Notes: a model not told the origin generated them from the sequence alone. A stretch of 64,000 nucleotides of DNA from Stenotrophomonas sp. SAM-B (GCF_013387485.1 NZ_JABBXB010000008.1:1-64000); one strand, 5' to 3'. Positions 17,466 to 26,625 are shown, counted from the stretch's first letter. Numbers and translations are program-made.

Positions 17466-18668
17466 TCAGTGTGCGATCGGTTCCCATGCCCGCGGCTGGC
17501 GCAGCACCACGACCAGCGTGGCCAGCAGCAGCACCAGCAGGATCGTCGGCAACCAGCGTTCGCCGACGGTTTCCAGCATCACTCCGCCAAGGATGCCGGC
17601 CAGCGCGATCGCCAGGTTCCAACCGGTCACCACGAACGACTGCGCGATGTCACCGGCCTCGTCGGCGCGGCGCGCCACGGCGGTCTGGAACTGGGTGGCG
17701 ACGCCACCGAAGGACACGCCCCACACCACCGTGCCGGCCACCAGCACCCACGTCGAACCGGGCCACAGGCCGAACGCCACCGCCGAGAGCGCGAAGGCCA
17801 CCGTGCTCGCGATCACCAGTTCGCGCAGCCAGCGGTCCACCAGCAGGCCGGTGATCCAGATGCCGCCCAGCGCGGCCACGCCGAACACCAGCAGCAGGCG
17901 ATCCAGCCATGCGGCCGCGCCGGACAACGCTGCGAACGGTTCGATGTAGGTGTAGAGCACGTTGTGCGCCAGCACGTACAGGAACATCGTCAGCAACGCG
18001 GTGCGCATGCCGCGCAGGCGCAGCACGCTGCCCAGTGGCTGCTGTGCCGCCGCGCCCGGTGCCGGCAGCGGCGGCAAGGCCAACCGCGCCCACACCAGCA
18101 GGCCCACGCTGAGGATCGACATCAGCGCGAACGCCCAGCGCCAGCCGATGGTCTGGCCCAGCAGGGTGCCGGCCGGAATGCCCAGCGACAGCGCCAGCGG
18201 TGTACCCACCATCGCCACCGCGATCGCCCGGCCCTGCAGCTGCGGCACCACCATGCGGCTGGCATAGCCGGCCACCAGCGACCACAGCAGGCCGGCGCTG
18301 ATCCCGGCGCAGAAACGCGCGACCAGCATCACCCCGTAGTGGTGGCTCATCGCGGTGATCGTGTTGACCACCACGAAGCCGGCGATCGCGGTGAGCAGCA
18401 GCGGACGCCGCGGCCAGCGCCGGGTCAGCGCGGTCATCGGCAGTGCCGCGACCAGCGAGCCCAGCGCGTAGATCGTGACCAGCTGTCCCACCAGCGCGCG
18501 GCTGACGCCGAGATCGGCGCTCATCGGCGACAGCAGCCCGGCGGGCAGTGCCTCGGTGAGGATGGTGATGAAGCCCGCGCAGGCCAGCGCCAGCAGGCCG
18601 CCGAGCGGCAACCGGGTGGCGGCGTCGGCCACGGGGACGGCGGTGGGATCGAGCGCATGCCCGCTCAT
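17466..18668 (-). CDS. MFS drug/sugar efflux transporter (DHA1-like)
   Basis: The protein has about 400 residues and 12 predicted transmembrane helices. It opens with LLALACAGFITILTEALPAGLLSPMSADLGVS, a pattern typical of DHA1-type exporters (YdhP/AraJ/SotB-like). The loop 2-3 signature appears as MTALTRRWPRRPLLL. The substrate cannot be read from sequence. The start at 18668 (MSGHALDP) is the first sensible Met; upstream sequence in frame is Arg/Pro-rich. It is divergent from the LysR regulator at 18978, the usual arrangement for a LysR-controlled exporter. Confidence 0.9.
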   Translation of the reverse strand: MSGHALDPTAVPVADAATRLPLGGLLALACAGFITILTEALPAGLLSPMSADLGVSRALVGQLVTIYALGSLVAALPMTALTRRWPRRPLLLTAIAGFVVVNTITAMSHHYGVMLVARFCAGISAGLLWSLVAGYASRMVVPQLQGRAIAVAMVGTPLALSLGIPAGTLLGQTIGWRWAFALMSILSVGLLVWARLALPPLPAPGAAAQQPLGSVLRLRGMRTALLTMFLYVLAHNVLYTYIEPFAALSGAAAWLDRLLLVFGVAALGGIWITGLLVDRWLRELVIASTVAFALSAVAFGLWPGSTWVLVAGTVVWGVSFGGVATQFQTAVARRADEAGDIAQSFVVTGWNLAIALAGILGGVMLETVGERWLPTILLVLLLATLVVVLRQPRAWEPIAH

Positions 18669-18977
18669 GAGGAGGCCACCGTGCACGCAGCGGTACGGGG
18701 GGCGGAGAGCGAGGCAGGGGCGTGGCGAGCAGACATGGGGAGCGGCCGGAAGGAGGGGAGCGCCACCGTAGGCGCTGCGCGGCCGGGGAAACAGCGGGGC
18801 GGCGCTCCGCACATTCCGGACTGCGGTGGCGGCAATCGGCAAGGTGCCCGCCCTGCAAGGTCCTGCGCCCGAACCCGTCAACGGCGCACCGCAGTGTTGC
18901 GGGCCGATGCGTGCGCCCGTGCTCCTCCGCACCCCGATGGCCGCTAGAGTGGCCGCTTCCCTCCTCTGTGGCCGCCC

Positions 18978-19880
18978 ATGTCAGCCTTGGACAACCTCGG
19001 CAATCTGCAGACCTTCGTGCATGTGGCCGATACCCGCAGCTTCGTCGAGACCGGCCGCGTGCTCGGCATCTCCGCTTCGGCCGCCGGCAAGACCGTATCG
19101 CGGCTGGAGCAGACGCTGGGCGTGCGGCTGTTCCATCGCAGCACCCGCAGCGTCACCCTCACCGCCGAGGGCGAGCGCTTCCTGGTGCGCTGCCGGCGCA
19201 TCCTCGACGAGCGCGATGCCGCCCGCGATGAGCTGGTCCAGCAGACCGAGGCGCCGACCGGCGTGCTGCGGGTCAGCCTGCCGCTGGTCGGCGACATCTC
19301 GCTGCCGCTGCTGACCGAGTTCATGGCCGCTTACCCGGGCATCCGGCTGGAGCTGGATTTCGACGACCGCCTGGTCGATGTGATCGAGGAAGGCTTCGAC
19401 GCCGTGCTGCGGGTCAGCGAGCCGGCCGACTCGCGCCTGAGCGCGCGGCAGCTGGGCGAATTCCCACGCTATCTGGTGGCCTCGCCGGACTACCTGGCCC
19501 GCCGCGGCACCCCGCGCCTGCCCGAGGACCTGCTGCTGCACGACTGCCTGCACTACCGCTTTCCCAGCAGCGGCAAGCTGGAGTGTTGGCCGCTACCGCA
19601 GACCCCGGGCGCCGCGCCGCTGGTCCTGCCGATCTCAATGGTCAGCAATACGATCGAGGCGCGGCTTGCTTTCGCCTTGGCCGGGCGTGGCATTGCTTAC
19701 CTTCCCGAGCACTCGGTGCGCGACGCGCTGGCCGATGGCCGCCTGCAGCGGGTGCTGGCCAACCGCATCCACGCCTGCGGCAGCTTCTACCTGCTGTGGC
19801 CCTCGGGCCGCCATGTGCTGCCCAAGCTGCGCGTCTTCATCGATTTCATCAGCGCGCGGCTGACCGGGGTGAGCTGCTGA
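18978..19880 (+). CDS. LysR-family transcriptional regulator
   Basis: The 300-residue regulator has an N-terminal winged HTH (about 8-65, with SFVETGRVLGISASAAGKTVSRLEQ) and a C-terminal effector-binding domain (about 92-295). It resembles the DsdC/CrgA-like group. It is transcribed divergently from the MFS exporter with about 310 bases between the starts, so it is the likely regulator of that transporter and of itself. The inducer is unknown. A GC-rich hairpin with a short T run follows the stop codon. Confidence 0.93.
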   Translation: MSALDNLGNLQTFVHVADTRSFVETGRVLGISASAAGKTVSRLEQTLGVRLFHRSTRSVTLTAEGERFLVRCRRILDERDAARDELVQQTEAPTGVLRVSLPLVGDISLPLLTEFMAAYPGIRLELDFDDRLVDVIEEGFDAVLRVSEPADSRLSARQLGEFPRYLVASPDYLARRGTPRLPEDLLLHDCLHYRFPSSGKLECWPLPQTPGAAPLVLPISMVSNTIEARLAFALAGRGIAYLPEHSVRDALADGRLQRVLANRIHACGSFYLLWPSGRHVLPKLRVFIDFISARLTGVSC

Positions 19881-19895
19881 GCAGGCCGCGTTCAT

Positions 19896-19917
19896 CGCCC
19901 GGCCGTCGGGCGGTTTT
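19896..19917 (+). terminator. rho-independent terminator of the LysR gene
   Basis: A 6-bp stem (CGCCCG / CGGGCG) with loop GCCGT is followed by GTTTTA, 16 bases past the LysR stop codon. Confidence 0.65.
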
Positions 19918-20054
19918 ATACTGGCCGCGCGACAGCCAGTCGCCTTTGTTGCCGAGGTAGGCCTACATGCGCCATTGATGCCGCCGTCGTCTGACGGCCT
20001 GTCTCCACCCGCCTGTCCTGCAGGAGGGGAGTCCTTGGCATCCATGGAGGTCGC
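19917..20054 (+). promoter_or_regulatory. promoter and leader upstream of the ABC-F gene
   Basis: A good -10 hexamer, TATACT, lies at 19917-19922. About 120 transcribed bases follow before the ABC-F ATG. The leader contains the hairpin GCCGTC-GTCT-GACGGC (19983-19998), the palindromic CCTGCAGG-type sequence near 20018-20025 and a strong GGAGGT Shine-Dalgarno at 20046-20051. Some ABC-F genes are controlled by leader attenuation, but no leader peptide or riboswitch class can be named here. Confidence 0.35.
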
Positions 20055-21665
20055 ATGACCGCATTCGCCCTCACGCTCGATCGCGTGACGCATACCCTGC
20101 CCGACGGCCGGGTCCTGTTTTCCGAACTGTCCGCCGCGTTCGACGGCACCCCGACCGGCCTGGTCGGGCGCAACGGCGTGGGCAAAAGCGTGCTCGCCCG
20201 CCTGCTCAGCGGGGATCTCACACCCACGTCCGGCCGCATCCAGCGCAGTGGCCCCGTGCACCTGCTCGCGCAGCACAGCGGCGTGCCCGCAGGTCGCATC
20301 GCCGATCTGGCCGGTGTCGGCCCGGTGCTCGATGCACTGCATCGCATCGAGGCCGGCAGCGTCGACCCGGACGACTTCACCTGCGTCGGGGAGCACTGGG
20401 ACCTGCGCGAACAACTGCAGGCGCAGTGGCACCTGCTGGGCCTGCCAGCGCTGGATCCCCTGCTGCCGGCCGCCACGCTCAGCGGTGGCCAGGCGGTGCA
20501 GGTGGCGCTGGCCGGCGCGTTCCTCTCCGGTGCCGAGGGTCTGATCCTGGATGAGCCCAGCAACCATCTCGACGCCGCGCATCGCGAGCGCCTGATCGCG
20601 GCGCTGCAGCGCTGGCACGGCGGCCTGATCGTGATCAGCCATGACCGTGCCTTGTTGAACAGCATGGCGCGCATCGTGGAGCTGTCACCGGCCGGACTCC
20701 GTCACTACGGCGGCAACTACGCGCTCTACGCCGCGCAGAAGCAGGACGAACGCCGCAGCACGGACGCGCAGCTTGCCCTGCGTAAACGCGAGCGCCGCCA
20801 GCAGCAGAACGAGATGCGCGACCAGCGCGAACGGATGGAACACCGCCAGGCGCGGGCGACACGCGATGCACGCACCGCCAACCAGGCACCGATCCTGCTC
20901 GGTGGCATGAAGAACCGCAGCGAGCACAGCGCGGGCCGCTGGCAGGCGCAGCAGAGCGAGCGCCGTACCGAACTGGACGCGCGCGTGCGCGAGGCCGCCG
21001 GCGAGGTAGAGCAGGACATCGAGATCGCCCTGCTTGCCCCGGTGATCAGCCAGCCGGGCCCACAGCGCGTGGCCGAGCTCGTCGCTGCCGGGCTGCCTTG
21101 GGTGCAGGCGCCGTGGAGGACTCTCAATCTCACCCTGCAGCGTGGGCAGCGGATCGGCGTGCAGGGCCGCAACGGCAGCGGCAAATCGACGCTGCTGCGG
21201 TTGTTGGCCGGCACGCTGGCACCGGTGTCGGGGCATGTGGAGGTGGCGGCCAGCGTCGCCCTGCTCGACCAGTCGCTGACGATGCTGCCGGGCGATGCCT
21301 CGGCGCTGTCACTGCTGCAGCGCGCGCATCCGCTGGCCAGCGAAGGCACGTTGCGCACGCAGTTGGCGCTGCTCGGGCTCGATGCCGAGCGCAGCCTGCG
21401 GCCGTTGGCCACGCTCAGCGGTGGCGAGCGGTTGAAGGCCGCACTGGCCTCGGTGCTGTACGCGCAGACGCCACCGCAGCTGCTGTTGCTGGACGAGCCG
21501 GGCAATCACCTCGACCTGCCCTCGCTGACCGCACTCGAGCAGATGCTCAACCAGTACACCGGCACGCTGATGATCGTCTCGCACGATAGCGCGCTGCTGG
21601 ACGCGGTCGGCCTGACCCACACGCTGCACGCGGCCGACGAGGGATGGCGGCTGACGCCGATGTAA
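20055..21665 (+). CDS. ABC-F family ATPase
   Basis: The 536-residue protein has two ABC domains and no transmembrane segment. Domain 1 has Walker A GRNGVGKS (about 38-45), signature LSGGQ and Walker B LILDEPSNHLD. Domain 2 has Walker A GRNGSGKS, signature LSGGERLK and Walker B LLLLDEPGNHLD. The basic, helical inter-domain linker (KRERRQQQNEMRDQRERMEHRQARATR) is the ribosome-contacting P-site tRNA-interaction motif of ABC-F proteins. Members act on the ribosome in translation regulation or antibiotic resistance; which applies here cannot be told. A GGAGGT Shine-Dalgarno precedes the ATG. Confidence 0.9.
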   Translation: MTAFALTLDRVTHTLPDGRVLFSELSAAFDGTPTGLVGRNGVGKSVLARLLSGDLTPTSGRIQRSGPVHLLAQHSGVPAGRIADLAGVGPVLDALHRIEAGSVDPDDFTCVGEHWDLREQLQAQWHLLGLPALDPLLPAATLSGGQAVQVALAGAFLSGAEGLILDEPSNHLDAAHRERLIAALQRWHGGLIVISHDRALLNSMARIVELSPAGLRHYGGNYALYAAQKQDERRSTDAQLALRKRERRQQQNEMRDQRERMEHRQARATRDARTANQAPILLGGMKNRSEHSAGRWQAQQSERRTELDARVREAAGEVEQDIEIALLAPVISQPGPQRVAELVAAGLPWVQAPWRTLNLTLQRGQRIGVQGRNGSGKSTLLRLLAGTLAPVSGHVEVAASVALLDQSLTMLPGDASALSLLQRAHPLASEGTLRTQLALLGLDAERSLRPLATLSGGERLKAALASVLYAQTPPQLLLLDEPGNHLDLPSLTALEQMLNQYTGTLMIVSHDSALLDAVGLTHTLHAADEGWRLTPM

Positions 21666-21674
21666 CGCCGGCGG

Positions 21675-23006
21675 TCAGGCCCGTGCCCACGCCGGAAACG
21701 CATCCGGCAACAGCTGCCACAGCAGCGGGCCGGCGCGCAGCTCCTCATCGTTGAGCAGGCAGGCATCCAGCTCGGCGCGGACCGCGTGCTCGTCCATCGC
21801 CACCCCGATCACCGCCAGCTCCTGGCGGCGGTCGCCCCACCAGGGATGCCACAGCCTGCGCATGGCCTGGTACTCACCGGCATCGCCGACCTGCTCGACG
21901 CTGGGCATCGGCGCGGTCCAGCAGCCCGCCTGCTGGCGGGCCCAGCCCATGTCGGTATACGGCACGCGCGTGGGCGGCAGCGTCGGCGCGGTGTTGTCCA
22001 GCCCGGCCTCCATGCGCTCGCGCGAGGCGTACCAGAACCCCGCGACCGAGGTCTGCGTCGCCGCACCGACGCTGGAGAGCTCCCCCACCGAGTCCATGCG
22101 GTTGGCCAGCCAGAAAAAGCCCTTGCTGCGGATCACGCTGCCCAGCCCGGTGTCGAGCAGCTGTGCGAAACGCTGCGGATGGAACGGCCGGCGCGAGCGG
22201 TAGACGAAACTGGTGATGCCGTATTCCTCGGTCTCCGGCGTGTGTTGGCCGCGCAGTGCCTGCATCCACCCTGGTGCCAACTGCGCTTTGACGAAGTCGT
22301 AGCGGCCGGTATCAAGCACCTCGTGCAGCGGCACGTTGCCGTGTTCGGCCAGGACCAGCCGCGCATCGCGGTTCATCGCACGCAGCACGGCCAGCGTGGA
22401 CTGCAGCGTGTCGTCGTCGATCAGATCGCACTTGCTCACCACGATCACGTTGGCGAACTCGATCTGCTCGGCAAGCAGGTTGACCACACCGCGGTCGTCG
22501 TCTTTACCAGCCTGCTGGCCGCGGTCGATCAGCCGATCGCTGGAGCCGAAGTCGTGCAGGAACCGCGCGCCATCGACCACCGTCACCAGCGTGTCCAGCC
22601 GCGCGATGTCACTGAGGCTGAAGCCCTCTTCATCGCGCACCGAGAAGGTCGCCGCGACCGGCATCGGCTCGGCGATCCCGGTCGACTCGATCAACAGGTA
22701 ATCGTAGCGGCCCTCGGCCGCGAGCCGGCGCACCTCCTGCAGCAGGTCATCGCGCAGCGTGCAGCAGATGCAGCCGTTGCTGAACTCCACCAGCGTCTCC
22801 TCGGTGCGGCTCAGCGCAGCGCCGCCGTCGCGGACCAGCTGCGCGTCGACATTGATTTCGCTCATGTCGTTGACGATCACCGCCACCCGGCGGCCCTCGC
22901 GGTTGCGCAGCAGCTGATTGAGCAGAGTGGTCTTGCCGGCGCCGAGGAAGCCGGACAGCACCGTCACCGGCAGGCGGGAATCACGAAGGGCAGGAGAGGC
23001 AGTCAT
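21675..23006 (-). CDS. COG0523 GTPase, zinc metallochaperone
   Basis: The protein has 443 residues from the start at 23006. It is a G3E GTPase with Walker A GFLGAGKT (19-26), the family CxCC metal-binding motif in [12 protein letters not shown] (C79-x-C81-C82), [10 protein letters not shown] and the nucleotide-specificity segment VSKCDLI. A CobW C-terminal domain is present ([18 protein letters not shown]). COG0523 proteins induced by zinc starvation (ZigA/ZagA type) deliver zinc to client enzymes. A Zur-like palindrome lies 26 bases upstream of the start, between this gene and the divergent MerC-like gene, which supports a zinc-deficiency role. Confidence 0.92.
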   Translation of the reverse strand: MTASPALRDSRLPVTVLSGFLGAGKTTLLNQLLRNREGRRVAVIVNDMSEINVDAQLVRDGGAALSRTEETLVEFSNGCICCTLRDDLLQEVRRLAAEGRYDYLLIESTGIAEPMPVAATFSVRDEEGFSLSDIARLDTLVTVVDGARFLHDFGSSDRLIDRGQQAGKDDDRGVVNLLAEQIEFANVIVVSKCDLIDDDTLQSTLAVLRAMNRDARLVLAEHGNVPLHEVLDTGRYDFVKAQLAPGWMQALRGQHTPETEEYGITSFVYRSRRPFHPQRFAQLLDTGLGSVIRSKGFFWLANRMDSVGELSSVGAATQTSVAGFWYASRERMEAGLDNTAPTLPPTRVPYTDMGWARQQAGCWTAPMPSVEQVGDAGEYQAMRRLWHPWWGDRRQELAVIGVAMDEHAVRAELDACLLNDEELRAGPLLWQLLPDAFPAWARA

Positions 23007-23031
23007 GGCGGAGCAGGTCAGGACGGGGAAT

Positions 23032-23053
23032 GAAATGTTACTATATAACATTC
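23032..23053. promoter_or_regulatory. Zur box between divergent zinc-starvation genes
   Basis: A perfect inverted repeat AATGTTA-N5-TAACATT spans 23034-23052, with G/AA and C flanks that match the classical proteobacterial Zur box (GAAATGTTATA...). It lies 26 bases from the COG0523 start and 24 bases from the MerC-like start. One Zur dimer pair could therefore repress both genes when zinc is plentiful. Confidence 0.8.
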
Positions 23054-23076
23054 ACGGACCAAGACCCCTACGCCCC

Positions 23077-23448
23077 ATGAAGCGATCCTCTGCCCTGTTG
23101 GATGCCGGCGCCATCGCGCTGTCCGGCCTGTGCCTGCTGCACTGCCTGGCCCTGCCGCTTCTCGCGGCAATGCTCCCGCTGATGGGCGTGTGGGCCGAAG
23201 CCGAGTGGGTGCATGCCCTGTTCGTGGCGATCGCCGCGCCCCTGACCGGCTTCGCGCTGTGGCGCGCGCACCGCCAGCACCCGCTGCCCGCGTGGGCGAT
23301 GGCCGGCGCGGCGGCAGGGCTGTTGTTGCTGCTCGCCGGCGCCCTGGGCTGGCCGAGCCACGAGGCCGAGACCCCGATGACCGTGGTCGGCAGCCTGCTG
23401 CTGGCCAGCACGCATGTGTGGAATGCGTGGCGGCGGCACCGGCACTGA
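23077..23448 (+). CDS. MerC-like small membrane protein
   Basis: The 123-residue protein has four hydrophobic segments. The first helix contains GLCLLHCLALPLL with C19 and C23, the CxxxC metal-binding pattern of MerC-domain transporters, plus a His between them. MerC proteins import Hg(II) in mercury operons. Chromosomal MerC-like proteins beside COG0523 genes under Zur control are thought to be connected with zinc homeostasis. The start MKRSSALLD at 23077 sits 24 bases past the Zur-like box, within its predicted promoter. Confidence 0.82.
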   Translation: MKRSSALLDAGAIALSGLCLLHCLALPLLAAMLPLMGVWAEAEWVHALFVAIAAPLTGFALWRAHRQHPLPAWAMAGAAAGLLLLLAGALGWPSHEAETPMTVVGSLLLASTHVWNAWRRHRH

Positions 23449-23457
23449 GCGCACGGC

Positions 23458-23796
23458 TCAGTGCTTGAACATCATCCCGACCAGGAACAGCACCAGCGGT
23501 GCTGCACTGAGCACCGCGCCGATGATGCCCAGCCACGGCCAGCGTTCCTGGCGCACGCGCGAGCCGACGGTGGCGATGAGGCCCACCGCGGCCGAGGCGA
23601 GTACGCCGATGGACACGCCGGTGGTGCTGGCGCCCGCGGTGACACCGTGATTGGCGGCGGTGGCGATGTGTGCGGCGAAGGCCCCGATGGGGAGGCCGAG
23701 GAAACTGACGAGGCCGAGCAGCGGGAGTCGCTGGCTACGCGATTCAATCCGTGCCATGGAGCGAGCAGGGTTGGTTTTTTCTTCTTGCACGCGCAT
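23458..23796 (-). CDS. small multi-spanning membrane protein
   Basis: The protein has 112 residues, or 99 if the ATG at 23757 (MARIESRSQ) is the start. It has three to four hydrophobic segments (LLGLVSFLGLPIGAFAAHIATAA, ASTTGVSIGVLASAAVGLIATVG, WLGIIGAVLSAAPLVLFLVGMM) and a short charged N-terminus. No family is recognised. It is convergent with the MerC-like gene (9 bases between the ends). No Shine-Dalgarno clearly favours one start. Confidence 0.6.
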   Translation of the reverse strand: MRVQEEKTNPARSMARIESRSQRLPLLGLVSFLGLPIGAFAAHIATAANHGVTAGASTTGVSIGVLASAAVGLIATVGSRVRQERWPWLGIIGAVLSAAPLVLFLVGMMFKH

Positions 23797-24030
23797 GTCT
23801 CGTGGAGTTCACCAACAACGTACACCTTTCGGTGCGCCATGCCGAGCACCGGCCACGCCTTGGTCAGCACGACATTCCGCTGCCATGGTCATTGACCAAG
23901 CTGAGTGGACGAACGGATTCGATGAGCAATGCCAACAGGTGGGAGCGCGGAAGCCAGAGGTAGCGCACAGCCGGAAAATACCGGAGCGTGGAAGCTGGGC
24001 GCTTCTGCCGGCCCCCACATCGAGTTCGTC

Positions 24031-24468
24031 ATGCGCCCCCCCTTCGTGCTTTTCCTGACCACGTTGCCATTCTCGTCAGCGCTTCATGCCCAGGAGCCTC
24101 ATGACAGAATCGAGTTCACGGCCGACGGCCACCGCATCGTCATACGCACGAGCTGCTGGCCGGATCAGAATGGCGGCACGGTGCCGGTCCAGCAGCGTTT
24201 GCAAGTCACTGCCGATGGATATCTGCGGTATGACTTCCACGACCAGCGCGCAGAAACCCGCGCCTACCATGAGGCGCTCTGCGCAACATCAGGCATGGAG
24301 CCCATGAGAGACGGAGAAGCTCTCATGGTCGGCAACAGCTCAGGCTGGGGCTGCCACCGCAGTCACGAGTACACGCCGGATGCACCTCTTCCTGAGCTCG
24401 ATGTAAGCGCGGGCGTGGTCCCGCTGGCAGACTGCTTCATCAGAGATGCGCCGGGCAGGACGAAGTAG
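24031..24468 (+). CDS. secreted protein of unknown function (paralogue of 33448-34131)
   Basis: The 145-residue protein has a signal peptide (MRPPFVLFLTTLPFSSALHAQ). The mature domain has a pattern shared with the protein at 33448-34131: DG-HRIVIR-S-W-D-NGG, then DGYLRYDFHDQ--ETRAYHEALCATSGMEP, then a GNSSGWGC segment. Both have a conserved Cys in the A(I/L)C-x-S-x-GM stretch and another in SGW(G/A)C, so a disulfide is likely. No known family is recognised. The start at 24031 gives a clean signal peptide; the frame stays open upstream to 23929. Confidence 0.65.
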   Translation: MRPPFVLFLTTLPFSSALHAQEPHDRIEFTADGHRIVIRTSCWPDQNGGTVPVQQRLQVTADGYLRYDFHDQRAETRAYHEALCATSGMEPMRDGEALMVGNSSGWGCHRSHEYTPDAPLPELDVSAGVVPLADCFIRDAPGRTK

Positions 24469-24588
24469 GCGCTGACGGAGGTTGCCATCTGAGGGGCAGC
24501 TTTCGGATCGACAGACCCGGCCGGCTTTACACGGGCTTGCGCCGCGCGGTGCCTACAATGCCCTCACCACCCGCCGTCAGGATCCGCC

Positions 24589-25008
24589 ATGCGCTTGTTG
24601 CCCAGCCTGCTCCTCCTGGCCCCGCTCCTGCTGACCGGCTGCGGCAGCGACAACAGCGCCGGCGTGTTCTCCTCCGATCCGATGCTGGGCTGCTATGCCA
24701 CCCACGCACGCAAGCCGGCCGAGTTCCGCATCGAGCAGCAGAGCGGCCAGTACTACGTGTCCTTCAACCGCGATGAGCAATGGCAGCGCGACGCGACGCC
24801 GCTGCAGGAATCCAGCCGCGCCGAGATCGCACAGTTCTTCCGCGACGATGCGGATCAGATCGACAAAGCGCTGGTCCGCCCCGGTGGCGGCTTCGGCATC
24901 TTCAAGTTCAATCCGGGTGCCACGCTCAAGGGCAAGGCCAAGGACAGCGACTACATGGCCCTGGTCCTGATCGGCGCCGGCCCGGTGTTCCCGGTGAAAT
25001 GCCCCTGA
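24589..25008 (+). CDS. putative lipoprotein of unknown function
   Basis: The 139-residue protein begins MRLLPSLLLLAPLLLTGC, a type II signal peptide with lipobox LTGC. The mature region has two further cysteines (LGCYATH and the C-terminal VKCP) and an alternating polar pattern suggesting a small beta-rich domain. No family is recognised. GGAT four to seven bases before the ATG is a weak Shine-Dalgarno. It is convergent with the RAYT gene. Confidence 0.7.
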   Translation: MRLLPSLLLLAPLLLTGCGSDNSAGVFSSDPMLGCYATHARKPAEFRIEQQSGQYYVSFNRDEQWQRDATPLQESSRAEIAQFFRDDADQIDKALVRPGGGFGIFKFNPGATLKGKAKDSDYMALVLIGAGPVFPVKCP

Positions 25009-25156
25009 CCCTCCGCGTTGGATACCCCCACCCGCCGGACCACCGGCGGCAGGCAGCGATCACCGCCCGCCCGCACCGGTAGCCCGGCCCGCAACACCCA
25101 TCCCCGACACCGCCCCACCCGCAGGCCTACACAGACGGGCATCCCCTCCCCGTACT

Positions 25157-25642
25157 TCAACATGGCGTCTCCGGATCACGGCGACCGCGATGGATCGAGC
25201 TGTACGGCCACTGCGTCGCATCGCGCACATGCCCGTGCTTGACCGGGTTGTGGTGGACATAGGCCACATGCCGCTGCAGGTCGTCGGCGTCCACGATCCG
25301 ATGCTCGCGGAAACCGTTGTGCCACAGCGGCCGCAGACTGCGATCCCGGCGCAGCTGCAGGCGCGGCTCGGCCACCGGCAGCTGGCGGTCGAAGATCGCC
25401 TGGATCTGCGACCAGCGACGATGGCCCTCCTCATCGCCCTCCGGCAGCGTCCACACCCCATGCAGGTGATCCGGCAACACCACGATCGCGTTGATCCGGA
25501 ACGGCCTCGCCTGCTGCGCCACCCGGAACGCCAGCCGCAGGACCTGTGCCTGCTCCACCAGCAGGCTGCTGCTGCGATCGCGGAGGTGCGCGCTGAAAAA
25601 GTACGCGGTGCCGGTGGGCCAGAGGAGGTGGTCGTAGGACAT
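25157..25642 (-). CDS. REP-associated tyrosine transposase (RAYT, IS200/IS605-like)
   Basis: The 161-residue single-strand nuclease is of the Y1 type. The HUH motif is LPDHLHG (H59, H61). The nucleophile Tyr is Y128 in VAYVHHNPVKHG, a signature block of this family. RAYTs bind and cut REP-type hairpins and are thought to spread them within a genome; they are single-copy domesticated enzymes and not classical insertion sequences. GTAG-headed REP pairs, their usual partners in Stenotrophomonas, occur at 4971-5038 and 62468-62538 in this window, but none flanks this gene directly. Confidence 0.93.
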   Translation of the reverse strand: MSYDHLLWPTGTAYFFSAHLRDRSSSLLVEQAQVLRLAFRVAQQARPFRINAIVVLPDHLHGVWTLPEGDEEGHRRWSQIQAIFDRQLPVAEPRLQLRRDRSLRPLWHNGFREHRIVDADDLQRHVAYVHHNPVKHGHVRDATQWPYSSIHRGRRDPETPC

Positions 25643-25902
25643 GGCCCCAGTGTGGCTGGCGCCGGCATCGGGTGGCGATCAGCTCTCTACACAGGCTATG
25701 GTCCTCCACAAACGGGGAAGTGGGTCAGAATTGCACCCGCTGTGCAGTCGTCCAAGTTCCGAAACTAGCCTCCACGTGGCGCGGGAACATGGCACCTTTC
25801 TTCCTCGGGAAGAGCGTTTGCGCAGTTCTGGATGTGAATGCGTCAGCGGCGTGATGGATGGCAGCTGACACCTCAAGGTCACGACTGAAGGAAGATAGAC
25901 AG

Positions 25903-26442
25903 ATGACAAGGACGAGATCTGGAAACGGGCTAGGACTTGTAGTTGTTGCGATGTTTGCCGTGCTGGTCGGTCTATGCGGCCGAAAGAGTGACGACGTGCC
26001 GCGAAGCGTTTCCGCACCACAGCAGGCGGTTGCAACTACTCAATCGCCACCCGCTGCCCCACCCGATTTGGAGGAGCGCTACGTTAATGCTGACGCTCTC
26101 AACGTTCGTTCATCACCGAACGGAAAAGTAGTGGGAAAACTCAAGCGCTCGGACAGCGTCACGGTGCATGGTCGAGATGCATCTTGGGTACGCATATCGG
26201 GAGACGGCCAGCCGACGAGATGGGTCTCATCTGAGCGCCTATGCGGCACCCCCAGTTGCGCTGCCAACACGACCGCGCGTGCAGCTCGCAGCGCAAGGTC
26301 CGCAGTTCCAGCACCCAGTGGTGCCGCCAGGTCGTCATTCTCTTCCAGCAGCAGCTGCCCTTGCTCCTCTTCTAACAACTGCTATGGACCCAGAGGAGGT
26401 CGATACTGCATAACTTCAGGCGGAAACAAACGCTATCGATAG
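25903..26442 (+). CDS. SH3b-domain protein with Ser-rich linker and basic adaptor-like tail
   Basis: The 179-residue protein has an N-terminal hydrophobic segment (about 8-25, GLGLVVVAMFAVLVGLCG) that acts as signal or anchor. A bacterial SH3 domain (about 55-115) has YVNADALNVRSSPNGKVVGKL and VTVHGRDASWVRI. An Ala/Ser-rich linker follows, and the C-terminus is CYGPRGGRYCITSGGNKRYR. That tail resembles the PBCV-type basic adaptor motif (GPRGG-Y---G-K-Y). SH3b domains bind cell-wall peptides. GAAGGAAG upstream supports the start at 25903. The exact role is unknown. Confidence 0.75.
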   Translation: MTRTRSGNGLGLVVVAMFAVLVGLCGRKSDDVPRSVSAPQQAVATTQSPPAAPPDLEERYVNADALNVRSSPNGKVVGKLKRSDSVTVHGRDASWVRISGDGQPTRWVSSERLCGTPSCAANTTARAARSARSAVPAPSGAARSSFSSSSSCPCSSSNNCYGPRGGRYCITSGGNKRYR

Positions 26443-26625
26443 CTGGCCCGTACGCTTGTCGGTGGCACCTCTTAGTCTGGCAGTCTTCGCAGCCTACTGA
26501 GAGCTGACGTAAGGTGCCGAGACGCACTGCGGAGGCCCAGTCAGGCGACGTCTCAGCCTTCTCAGGTACGATGCCCACCCCTGACTTCCATACCGTCCGG
26601 CGCTCGCGCCGCGGCCTTAGATCCC

